Program-made: the position numbers and the translations under genes | Part shown: one piece after another, positions 26,248 to 33,571 of the stretch | Layout: each line of letters begins with the position of its first letter | Position numbering within the stretch: the stretch's first letter is position 1 | The notes under the pieces: model-generated | Database searches by the model: none | What the model was told of the DNA's origin: nothing | Seen by the model: only the letters and a program-made list of their open reading frames with translations | NCBI GenBank assembly: GCA_964581385.1 | Contig: CAZOOK010000022.1 | Coordinates: 1-64,000, forward strand | Length of the DNA stretch: 64,000 nt | Direction: 5' to 3' | From: CAZOOK01 sp964581385 | GTDB taxonomy: Bacteria; Pseudomonadota; Gammaproteobacteria; Nevskiales; Nevskiaceae

Positions 26248-26793
26248 ATGGCCCATCTATCGCTGCGGGAACGGCGCCGGCGCAGGCAGACGCGGCAGAA
26301 AAAAGGGATGACACTGAACATCGTTTCCCTGATCGATATCTTCACCGTGCTGGTGTTTTTCCTCCTGCTCAACTCGACGGAACTGGAGCTGCTGCCGGAA
26401 AGCCGCAACCTGCACCTGCCGGAGTCCGTTGCCGAAGCCAAGCCGCAGGACACCATCATCGTTATGGTCAGCCGCGACGAAATCGCGGTACGCGGCAAAA
26501 CTATCGCCAGCGTCGATGCCATCCTGCGTTCCAGCAACCCGGTCATCCCGGAACTCAAAGCGGCGCTCGACCAGCAACTGCATCCGACCGCAGCGGTAGT
26601 GCAGCAAGCGGGCGAGCAGCCGACGAACGCGGTGACGGTTATGGGTGACCGTGAAATCTCCTACCGCCTGCTGAAGAAAATTCTCGCCACCTGCGCGGAC
26701 GCCGATTACGGCAAGCTCTCGCTCGCCGTGCTGCAGAAAGCCGGCAACGTTGCCACACCTGGTGCCCAGCCGCTGGCAGGACGCGCACAATGA
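26248..26793 (+). CDS. ExbD/TolR-like biopolymer transport protein
   Basis: A 181-residue bitopic membrane protein. A very basic N-terminus (RERRRRRQTRQKKG) is followed by a helix carrying the conserved aspartate, Asp30 in SLIDIFTVLVFFLL, then a periplasmic domain ending near residue 165. It is therefore the probable proton-conducting TolR/AglS-like subunit of this motor. The ATG at 26248 lies 4 nt after the upstream stop; a longer upstream frame exists but lies inside the previous gene. It overlaps the TonB/AgmX-like gene by 4 nt. Confidence 0.9.
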   Translation: MAHLSLRERRRRRQTRQKKGMTLNIVSLIDIFTVLVFFLLLNSTELELLPESRNLHLPESVAEAKPQDTIIVMVSRDEIAVRGKTIASVDAILRSSNPVIPELKAALDQQLHPTAAVVQQAGEQPTNAVTVMGDREISYRLLKKILATCADADYGKLSLAVLQKAGNVATPGAQPLAGRAQ

Positions 26794-27842
26794 ACTCAAT
26801 CGCCAGCGCGGCTGCTCCGTGGTATCGCAATCTCGATCTGCCGTGGTCGCACTCCTCCAACCAGGAGCAGCGCTACCGGCGCATCCAGATCCGTGTTCTC
26901 GGCATCATCCTGCTGCTGAGCCTGCTGATTCAATGGCTGCCGGTGCCGGATCTGCCGCCGCCGTTGCTCGACATCGCGCCGCAGCCGATCCAGCTGAAGA
27001 TCGTGCTGCCCCCAAAACCGCCTGCGCCCCAGCCGCCGCCCGCTCCTATCGCCAAGCCGGAGATTGAGACGCCGGTTCCACCGAAGCCGCTGCCGAAACC
27101 GATCGTCCCCGAAACACCGCAGCCGGTGCGTTCCTCCGCCCCCGGTTCCGCGCCGCCGGGTCCGAACGCGCACGATCGAGCCGCGGCCAAGATCTCACAG
27201 CTCGCCGACGATCTCGCCGACTTGCGCGATTCCACAGCCGCTTCGAAAGCCATCACCGGCCGTGCAGACATGAAAGGTCCGCCGAATGCCAATTACACAT
27301 CCGATCTCAACGGCGGCACGGCAAGCGGCACGGGTTCCGAACGCTCGCTGATCACCGCCAAAGCCGGCGAATCCAGTGGTGGCATCAACACGGCCGGCTT
27401 GAGCCGCGGTACCGGCGGCGGCGGACTCGCCGGACGCGGCACCACCCAAGTCGCCGGCTACGGCGTCGGTGGCGGCAACGGTAAGGGCGGCGGCGGCAAT
27501 GGCAACGGCACGGGAACCGGAAATGGGACGGGCTCCGGAAGTGGGAGCGGCGGCTCGCGCAGTCGCGAAGAAATCGAAATGATTTTCGATCAGAACAAAG
27601 GCGCCATTTACGCCCTCTACAACCGCGCTCTACGCGAAAATCCCGGGCTGCAGGGCAAGATGGTGCTGCGCCTGACGATCCAGCCCAATGGCGTGGTATC
27701 CGCCTGCGAAGTAGTCTCCAGTGAACTGAATGCCCCAGATTTCGAACACCGCCTCGTGCAGCGCGTGCTGCTGTTCAAGTTCGAAGCAAGAGACGTTTCC
27801 GCAGTCACGACGACTAAGCCGATCGATTTCTTTCCGAGCTAG
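26790..27842 (+). CDS. TonB/AgmX-like protein with Pro-rich and Gly-rich linkers
   Basis: A 350-residue energy-transducing protein. A short cytoplasmic tail precedes a single membrane helix (about 36-52, VLGIILLLSLLIQWLP). A Pro/Lys-rich stretch (about 64-115) typical of TonB proteins follows, then a Ser/Thr/Gly segment and an extremely Gly/Asn/Thr-rich linker (about 220-260). The C-terminal domain (about 265-350, with IFDQNKGAIYALYNRALRENP and GKMVLRLTIQPNGVVS) matches the AgmX/PglI C-terminal type found in GltG/GltJ of Myxococcus. It would couple the TolQR-like motor to partners across the periplasm. It is the last gene of the operon. Confidence 0.85.
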   Translation: MNSIASAAAPWYRNLDLPWSHSSNQEQRYRRIQIRVLGIILLLSLLIQWLPVPDLPPPLLDIAPQPIQLKIVLPPKPPAPQPPPAPIAKPEIETPVPPKPLPKPIVPETPQPVRSSAPGSAPPGPNAHDRAAAKISQLADDLADLRDSTAASKAITGRADMKGPPNANYTSDLNGGTASGTGSERSLITAKAGESSGGINTAGLSRGTGGGGLAGRGTTQVAGYGVGGGNGKGGGGNGNGTGTGNGTGSGSGSGGSRSREEIEMIFDQNKGAIYALYNRALRENPGLQGKMVLRLTIQPNGVVSACEVVSSELNAPDFEHRLVQRVLLFKFEARDVSAVTTTKPIDFFPS

Positions 27843-27847
27843 CCCGT

Positions 27848-27877
27848 TTGGGTTGATCTGCTGCGGTTTCGGGCGCG
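27848..27877 (+). repeat. 30-bp dispersed repeat, copy 1
   Basis: This segment, just after the stop of the TonB/AgmX-like gene, matches 37671-37700 at 27 of 30 positions in the same orientation. Both copies are intergenic. The second copy adjoins the motif CAGCCTGTCGGACT, which I recall from ends of insertion sequences, so these could be remnants of a mobile element. That origin is unproven. Confidence 0.4.
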
Positions 27878-27901
27878 TCCTGTCCCTGGTCGGAGCTGAG
27901 C

Positions 27902-27928
27902 TTAAGTCTTGATAGAGACAGCCGCTAT
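27902..27928 (+). promoter_or_regulatory. Sigma-28 (FliA)-like promoter, weaker match
   Basis: TTAAGTCT (27902-27909), an 11-nt spacer and GCCGCTAT (27921-27928) agree with the FliA consensus TAAAGTTT-N11-GCCGATAA at 12 of 16 positions, with the exact spacing. It lies about 80 nt upstream of the first chemosensory gene. The second promoter in front of cheY is a better match and supports this reading. Confidence 0.5.
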
Positions 27929-28010
27929 TGAAGTACTGAAAAGGAAATAACCGGATTTTGCGCGACGCTCCGTCGGCGTTATTTCCGTTGTACTTCGCCT
28001 TGACCGAGCT

Positions 28011-28601
28011 ATGACCACGCAGCCTGAAGCCAATAATACTGATACGCGATCGGGCAGCATAAAGCCGCATAACGCCGGCTCGGACAGCCTGAACCTGTTG
28101 TGCCATAACGTGCTTCCGGTGTGGTCAGGCCAGATCGATTTGGCTCGCACGCACGTCGAAGACGCCGCGCTGGATCTCGTCAAGCACTTCGTGGGCATCG
28201 CCGGCAGGATCGATCAGATCGCGCAAACACTTGTAAGCGCTGAAAACGTCGTCGCCAATATGCGGACGGAATCCGATGCGCCGGAAAACAGCGTATCAGC
28301 ACTACAGGAATCTTTTCGGATCCTCCGATCAGAGCGGGAAGCCATCAGCCAAGCGGTGCATCAAGGCGTCGTCGCGCTCCAGTTCCAGGATCGGGTGAGC
28401 CAGGTGCTGGGCCATGTCCGCAGCGACCTGGAAAAACTGAGGCTGCATATCGATGATCGAGGCCGTCTTCCGGACTCTTTCGACGTTCGCGCATGGCTGG
28501 ATGAACTCATCCGAACATACTCGATGGAGCAACAACGTGAAATACACCGCGGCGGCGCTCCCGCGACTGAAATCGACGTCGGCGATATCACGCTCTTTTG
28601 A
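28011..28601 (+). CDS. Chemosensory accessory protein (helical, FQD motif)
   Basis: A 196-residue, largely helical cytoplasmic protein without membrane segments. The segment VVALQFQDRVSQVLGHVRSDLEKL (near 120-145) is the sequence seen in small methyl-accepting-chemotaxis-like or CheZ-like helpers encoded at the head of many proteobacterial chemosensory operons. A role as a CheY-P phosphatase is possible but not shown; the Gln/Asp in the FQD motif could be catalytic. It precedes cheY by 225 nt and has a FliA-like promoter upstream. The ATG codes a plausible start, although no strong ribosome-binding site is seen. Confidence 0.7.
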   Translation: MTTQPEANNTDTRSGSIKPHNAGSDSLNLLCHNVLPVWSGQIDLARTHVEDAALDLVKHFVGIAGRIDQIAQTLVSAENVVANMRTESDAPENSVSALQESFRILRSEREAISQAVHQGVVALQFQDRVSQVLGHVRSDLEKLRLHIDDRGRLPDSFDVRAWLDELIRTYSMEQQREIHRGGAPATEIDVGDITLF

Positions 28602-28671
28602 TTTGAGAACCGCGCCACCTAGCCCTTAGGCCGGGAATCTCTGCAGCGCTACCAGATAGAAGTAAAGTTCC

Positions 28672-28698
28672 TGAAGTTTTTCTCCACTTTGCCGACAA
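28672..28698 (+). promoter_or_regulatory. Sigma-28 (FliA)-like promoter before cheY
   Basis: TGAAGTTT (28672-28679), exactly 11 nt, then GCCGACAA (28691-28698). This matches the sigma-28 consensus TAAAGTTT-N11-GCCGATAA at 14 of 16 positions and lies about 130 nt upstream of the cheY start, in a gap without genes. It implies that the chemosensory operon belongs to the flagellar/motility regulon. Confidence 0.75.
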
Positions 28699-28826
28699 CC
28701 TGACGTGATGAATATGTGAGCACCAGTGCGGCCGTGCATGGACTTCGAATCAGGTGCACTGGGCCAACATAACGGTGTGCAAACGGACGCGCGCTGCGCA
28801 GTCATCAACTTAGTTGAGCAGGAAAT

Positions 28827-29195
28827 ATGGCAAAAACTATCATGATCGTGGACGACTCGGCTTCGGTTAGACAGCTGCTCGGGTTTGTTCTGAAAGGCGC
28901 CGGTTACGAAGTGATCGAGGGCGTAGACGGCAAGGACGCACTCTCCAAGCTGACCGGACAGAAGGTTCACTTGATTGTCAGCGACGTCAACATGCCGAAC
29001 ATGGACGGCATCACCTTCGTGAAGCAGGTCAAGCAGATGCCGAACTACAAGTTCACTCCGATCATCATGCTGACTACGGAAGCGCAAGAGGGGAAGAAGC
29101 GGGAGGGCCAGGCCGCAGGCGCGAAAGCCTGGGTCGTGAAGCCGTTTACTCCTGAAACCATGCTCGGCGCCATTGAGAAGCTGGTGCTGCCGTGA
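28827..29195 (+). CDS. cheY: CheY-type single-domain response regulator
   Basis: A 122-residue receiver domain with nothing attached. The acidic pocket Asp9-Asp10 (VDDS), the phospho-acceptor Asp53 (SDVNMPNMDG), the Thr of MLTTEA and the Lys of VVKPF are all present, so it should be phosphorylated by the CheA encoded downstream. A CheY-only protein acts by binding an effector such as a flagellar switch or, speculatively, the neighbouring envelope motor. GAGCAGGAAAT provides the ribosome-binding site. It is followed by a STAS gene, cheA, two MCP genes and cheW. Confidence 0.96.
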   Translation: MAKTIMIVDDSASVRQLLGFVLKGAGYEVIEGVDGKDALSKLTGQKVHLIVSDVNMPNMDGITFVKQVKQMPNYKFTPIIMLTTEAQEGKKREGQAAGAKAWVVKPFTPETMLGAIEKLVLP

Positions 29196-29238
29196 TTTCG
29201 TACTGCCGCGTTTCATGTGCGCGCCGCGGACAGTCGCT

Positions 29239-29571
29239 ATGACGGCCTCGGCAAAACGTAAGAACAAGAGCAACTCCTCGGTGCTGAAAATCGAGGGAGA
29301 AATGACAATCTATCGTGCCGTCGAGCTCAAGCAAACGCTGCTCGACGCGCTGAATCGTCCGGGTGAGAGCAACGAATTCAACCTATCGAAAGTGACGGAG
29401 CTCGATGCAGCGGGCGTCCAGTTGCTGCTGTACGCGAAACTGGCTGCGCAAGCCAAGAACAAGGTGTTGCGACTGATAGAACACAGTCCAGCAGTTGTGG
29501 AAGTGTTCGAGTTACTCAACCTCACGACGCATTTCGGGGATCCAACCTCCATTCCGTCGCCGACTGTGTGA
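29239..29571 (+). CDS. STAS-domain protein of chemosensory operon
   Basis: A 110-residue STAS domain, the fold of anti-sigma factor antagonists. The strand-loop usually reading D-S-S-G, with the second residue phosphorylated, is here Asp56-Ala57-Ala58-Gly59 (ELDAAGVQLLL), so the phospho-switch residue is missing. STAS proteins with a related DTAG-type motif occur in many chemosensory operons with unknown task. The start could also be the ATG at 29215, eight codons earlier; I chose 29239 because it gives the typical length. It precedes cheA by 48 nt. Confidence 0.85.
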   Translation: MTASAKRKNKSNSSVLKIEGEMTIYRAVELKQTLLDALNRPGESNEFNLSKVTELDAAGVQLLLYAKLAAQAKNKVLRLIEHSPAVVEVFELLNLTTHFGDPTSIPSPTV

Positions 29572-29619
29572 GCCGAACGGCACTAATCTCCTGAGCGGGC
29601 ACAGGGAAGAGAAATTTCG

Positions 29620-31824
29620 ATGAACTCCGATCAACTGCTGCAAACTTTTATCGTCGAGAGCCGAGAACTCCTCGAGAGCATGGAGACTGCCCTGCTCGCA
29701 GTCGACTCGAAGGAAGCAGATCCTGAAACGATCAACGCTATCTTTCGCGCGGCCCATACGATCAAGGGCTCGGCCGGGCTCTTCGGCCTCAATCACATCG
29801 TTGCTTTCACCCATGTGGCCGAGAGCGTGCTCGACGCAGTACGTGATGATCTGATCGCGCTGGACGCTGAGCTGGTGACACTGCTCCTCTCTTGCGCCGA
29901 TCACATCGGAGCGCTGGTCGACGCGGTCGCGGCTGGACGTACCGGCGAAGATACGGGACTGACGCGCCAGGGCATGCCACTCCAGCATCGCTTGCAGACT
30001 TACCTCTCAGCGCCTGTTGCAGCACCAGTCGCAGCGCCCCAGCCGCCAGCAGGACGGGTTGTTGTCGCCGACAGGCCGACAAATACCGACACAACGGCGC
30101 ACAAAGAGCGCGCGGAAACCGATACCGATCACTGGCACATTTCGCTGCGCTTCGGCCGCAATGTTTTCAGGAACGGCATGGACCCGCTGTCCTTCATCCG
30201 CTATCTGAAGAAGCTGGGTACGATCGTTGACATCGTCACACTGCCCGATACGATTCCTTCTGACGATTCGATGGATCCGGAATCATGTTATCTCGGCTTT
30301 GAGATCGCATTTAAAAGTGATGCCGATAAATCCGCCATCGACGCCGTGTTCGAATTCGTTCGCGACGATTGTGACATTCGTATCCTGCCACCGAACAGCC
30401 GCATCTCTGAATACATCCGTCTAATTCGTGAACTGCCCGGGGAACCCGACCGGCTTGGCGAAATGCTGCTGCGATGCGGCACCCTCACCGAGCGGGAACT
30501 CAGCGCCGCGCTCAACGCGCAATCTCAAGTGGAACCACCGCAGGCGATCGGCGCGATCCTGATCGAACAAAAGACGGTGCAGCCCGCGGTCGTCGAAGCA
30601 GCGCTTGCGAAGCAGAAGAACGTCAGGGATGCGAAAGCGCAGGAAAGCCGCTTGATCCGCGTCGATGCCGACAAGCTGGATCATCTGATCAATATGGTCG
30701 GTGAACTCGTCATTGCGGCGGCGGCAACTGATCTGGCGGCGCGGCGCGGCCGCGTGGCCGAACTTCTGGAATCCACCTCGACATTGTCCGGCATGGTCGA
30801 AGAGGTGCGCGACAATGCATTGCAATTACGCATGGTCAAGATCGGCGGCACCTTCAGCCGCTTCCAGCGTGTAGTGCACGACGTGTCCCATGAAATCGGC
30901 AAAGACATCGAGCTGGTGGTCAGCGGCGAGGACACTGAACTCGATAAAGCCGTCGTGGAAAAAATCGTTGATCCGCTAACGCATCTGGTGCGGAATTCCA
31001 TCGATCATGGGATCGAGTCGCCCGAAGTGCGAGCCCAGCGCGGCAAGCCGGCAAAAGGCACGGTCAAGCTTGATGCTTATCACGACTCCGGTAGTATCGT
31101 CATTAAAGTGGGTGACGATGGCGGCGGTCTGAAGCGCCAGAAAATCCTCGCCAAGGCCATGGAGCGCGGACTCATCGAGCCTGGCCGCAGTTTGAGCGAC
31201 GGTGAAATCTACGGTCTGATCTTCGAACCCGGATTCTCTACCGCAGAACAAGTCACCAGGCTGTCGGGACGCGGCGTCGGCATGGATGTCGTCAAACGCA
31301 ACATCACGGCCCTGCGCGGCAGTGTTGCCATCGACAGCCAGGAAGGCGTGGGCACCACGGTGACGATACGTATGCCTCTTACATTAGCAATTATCAACGG
31401 CTTCATGATCGGACTGGGCTCGTCCGTGTTCGTGGTGCCAGTCGACATGATCGAAGAGTGCGTGGCGTTCTCGGTTGAACCCGGGCACGACTACACCAAT
31501 TTGCGCGGCGAAGTGCTGCCCTTCATTCGACTGCGCGAACTGTTCGGGATCAAGGGCTCCACGGCGCCGCGCGAGAACATTGTCGTCGTCAAAAATGCGG
31601 GGCAAAGAGTGGGATTGGTGGTGGATACCTTGCTAGGCGAGTTCCAGACCGTCATCAAGCCGCTGGGGACGCTGTTCAACCACATCAAATGCATCAGTGG
31701 ATCTACCGTGCTCGGTAGTGGCGAGGTTGCCTTGATTGTCGACGTGCCGGCGTTGATACAACAAGCCGGTTGTATTACTCCGCAGGCAGTGAAGCCGGGC
31801 GAAGCAGCCGCCATTGCGGCATGA
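29620..31824 (+). CDS. cheA: CheA-type chemotaxis histidine kinase
   Basis: A 734-residue kinase. It has an N-terminal Hpt domain with phospho-acceptor His46 in AAHTIKGSAG, and a variable middle domain (about 165-350) instead of a canonical CheY-binding P2. A dimerisation helix pair follows, then the ATPase domain with HLVRNSIDHGIE (N box), VGDDGGGL (G1), FEPGFST (F box) and GRGVGMDVVK (G2), and a C-terminal CheW-like domain that docks to receptors. All catalytic boxes are intact. The middle region, with its LGEMLLRCGTLTERELSAALNAQ segment, resembles unannotated CheA inserts. It is the signalling core for the downstream MCPs and CheW. Confidence 0.96.
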   Translation: MNSDQLLQTFIVESRELLESMETALLAVDSKEADPETINAIFRAAHTIKGSAGLFGLNHIVAFTHVAESVLDAVRDDLIALDAELVTLLLSCADHIGALVDAVAAGRTGEDTGLTRQGMPLQHRLQTYLSAPVAAPVAAPQPPAGRVVVADRPTNTDTTAHKERAETDTDHWHISLRFGRNVFRNGMDPLSFIRYLKKLGTIVDIVTLPDTIPSDDSMDPESCYLGFEIAFKSDADKSAIDAVFEFVRDDCDIRILPPNSRISEYIRLIRELPGEPDRLGEMLLRCGTLTERELSAALNAQSQVEPPQAIGAILIEQKTVQPAVVEAALAKQKNVRDAKAQESRLIRVDADKLDHLINMVGELVIAAAATDLAARRGRVAELLESTSTLSGMVEEVRDNALQLRMVKIGGTFSRFQRVVHDVSHEIGKDIELVVSGEDTELDKAVVEKIVDPLTHLVRNSIDHGIESPEVRAQRGKPAKGTVKLDAYHDSGSIVIKVGDDGGGLKRQKILAKAMERGLIEPGRSLSDGEIYGLIFEPGFSTAEQVTRLSGRGVGMDVVKRNITALRGSVAIDSQEGVGTTVTIRMPLTLAIINGFMIGLGSSVFVVPVDMIEECVAFSVEPGHDYTNLRGEVLPFIRLRELFGIKGSTAPRENIVVVKNAGQRVGLVVDTLLGEFQTVIKPLGTLFNHIKCISGSTVLGSGEVALIVDVPALIQQAGCITPQAVKPGEAAAIAA

Positions 31825-31858
31825 GGGTTTCAACCAGGAATCTCAACAGGAGCTTTGG

Positions 31859-33508
31859 GTGAAAGACATGTTCAAGAATCTGAAAATTGGCACGCGGCTG
31901 GGCATGGCGTTCGGATGCATTCTGGTTTTGACGATGGTCATAGTGGGCGCGACCCTTCTGCATCTGTCATCCCTGGACGCGCAAATTAATACCTTGGTCG
32001 ATCGTGACTGGAAGCAGGCGGAACTCGCCAGCTTGGTCATCAATCGCGTGCAAGACGAAGCGCTCGAAACGTTGCAAATGACAGAGGTCTCGGACAAAGA
32101 GGCGCTGCGCAAACTGTCCGACGCGATCGCCGACAATAGAAAGAGTATTGGCGAGAACCTTGATCAAATGGATCAACTTATCTACTCCCCTCAAGGCAAG
32201 GAGCTCATGGCCAGGATTCGAGACGCGCGCAAGCCTTATGTCGATTCCTTCTCCAAAGCATCACACCTGATTCTTGAAGAAGGGAAATCAGATGCTGCCG
32301 CCAAGATCATCATCAATGAAACGATCCCTTTGATGAACACTTATACCGGCACGATTTCCGATATGGTGAAATTCCAAACGGATTTGATGCAAAGCGGCGG
32401 CGACGCATCCAAGCAACTGGTGAAATCCGGGCGAACGCTGGTCATCGCAATCGGAACTATCGTCCTGATCATTGGCGTCTTGTTTTCAAGCTGGATCACC
32501 CGCTCGATTATTAAACCGATTGATCAAGCGCTCCGGGTCGCCAACCGGTTGGCAGACGGGGATCTGACGATGCGGATCGAATCGACGTCGAAAGATGAGA
32601 CCGGACTCATGCTCGCCGCCATGAAGGACATGGTGGAGAAGCTGTCGCAGGTGGTGGCCGAGGTCAACGGCAGTGCCGAATCGCTGGCGGGTGCTTCGGA
32701 AGAGGTCAGCGCCACCGCGCAATCGTTGTCGCAGGCCTCCAGTGAACAGGCCGCCGGCGTCGAGGAAACCAGCGCATCCATCGAGCAGATGACCAGCTCG
32801 ATTGCACAGAATACAGAGAACGCCAAGGTGACCGATGCCATGGCAACCAAGGCAGCCAATGAAGCCACTGAAGGTGGCGAAGCGGTCAAGGCCACCGTAG
32901 CGGCAATGAAACAGATTGCACAGAAAATCGGCATCATCGATGACATCGCCTATCAGACCAATCTGCTGGCCTTGAACGCAGCCATTGAAGCGGCGCGTGC
33001 CGGCGAACATGGCAAAGGCTTCGCGGTCGTCGCCGCGGAAGTCCGCAAGCTTGCCGAGCGCAGTCAGGTCGCAGCGCAGGAGATCGGCACCGTCGCCAGC
33101 AGTAGTGTGGAGCTGGCGGAGAAGGCAGGCCGGCTGCTCGACGAGATAGTTCCCAATATCAAGAAAACCTCGAATCTGGTGCAGGAAATCTCCGCAGCAT
33201 CGGCCGAGCAGTCTTCAGGCGTGAACCAGATAAACGCGGCGGTCGGCCAACTGAGCCAGACCACCCAGCATACTGCTTCGAGTTCGGAACAACTCGCCGC
33301 CACCGCCGAAGAGATGAGCAGCAAAGCCGAACAGCTCCAGCAGGCGATGTCGTTCTTCAAATTGGAAGTGGAAAAACGCGGAAATGCCCATGGTCAGCGA
33401 AAAGCCACGGCGGCTGTCAAAGCAGCTCGAAGACCAGCCGGTCTGAGGACAGCAACGGACAATCTGGTGGCCGCCGAATCCGACCAATCCCAATTTGCCA
33501 AGTTTTAA
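31859..33508 (+). CDS. Methyl-accepting chemotaxis protein (first of a pair)
   Basis: A 549-residue inner-membrane receptor. The first membrane helix (about 16-38) and second (about 196-220, TIVLIIGVLFSSWIT) flank a four-helix-bundle sensor. A HAMP domain follows, then a long signalling coil whose hairpin tip reads IDDIAYQTNLLALNAAIEAARAGEHGKGFAVVA, so it should contact CheA/CheW. No CheR-binding pentapeptide is seen at the C-terminus. The GTG at 31859 has AGGAG six bases before it; the ORF can be read 15 codons further up but inside the cheA stop region. Its signalling domain is nearly duplicated in the next gene. The ligand is unknown. Confidence 0.94.
   Translation: MKDMFKNLKIGTRLGMAFGCILVLTMVIVGATLLHLSSLDAQINTLVDRDWKQAELASLVINRVQDEALETLQMTEVSDKEALRKLSDAIADNRKSIGENLDQMDQLIYSPQGKELMARIRDARKPYVDSFSKASHLILEEGKSDAAAKIIINETIPLMNTYTGTISDMVKFQTDLMQSGGDASKQLVKSGRTLVIAIGTIVLIIGVLFSSWITRSIIKPIDQALRVANRLADGDLTMRIESTSKDETGLMLAAMKDMVEKLSQVVAEVNGSAESLAGASEEVSATAQSLSQASSEQAAGVEETSASIEQMTSSIAQNTENAKVTDAMATKAANEATEGGEAVKATVAAMKQIAQKIGIIDDIAYQTNLLALNAAIEAARAGEHGKGFAVVAAEVRKLAERSQVAAQEIGTVASSSVELAEKAGRLLDEIVPNIKKTSNLVQEISAASAEQSSGVNQINAAVGQLSQTTQHTASSSEQLAATAEEMSSKAEQLQQAMSFFKLEVEKRGNAHGQRKATAAVKAARRPAGLRTATDNLVAAESDQSQFAKF
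32630..33363 (+). repeat. 734-bp direct repeat, MCP signalling domain copy 1
   Basis: This stretch encodes the cytoplasmic signalling domain and recurs at 34325-35058, exactly 1,695 bp downstream, without visible length change. Similarity rises towards the 3' end: about 16 differences in the first 180 bp, but only two in the last 185 bp. It is part of the first receptor gene, not a mobile element. Confidence 0.85.
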
Positions 33509-33571
33509 GGAAGTACGGACATAAGCGCACCGGTTCGCGCGAACGACAGACCGGGCTTTTGGAGAAGTGTG

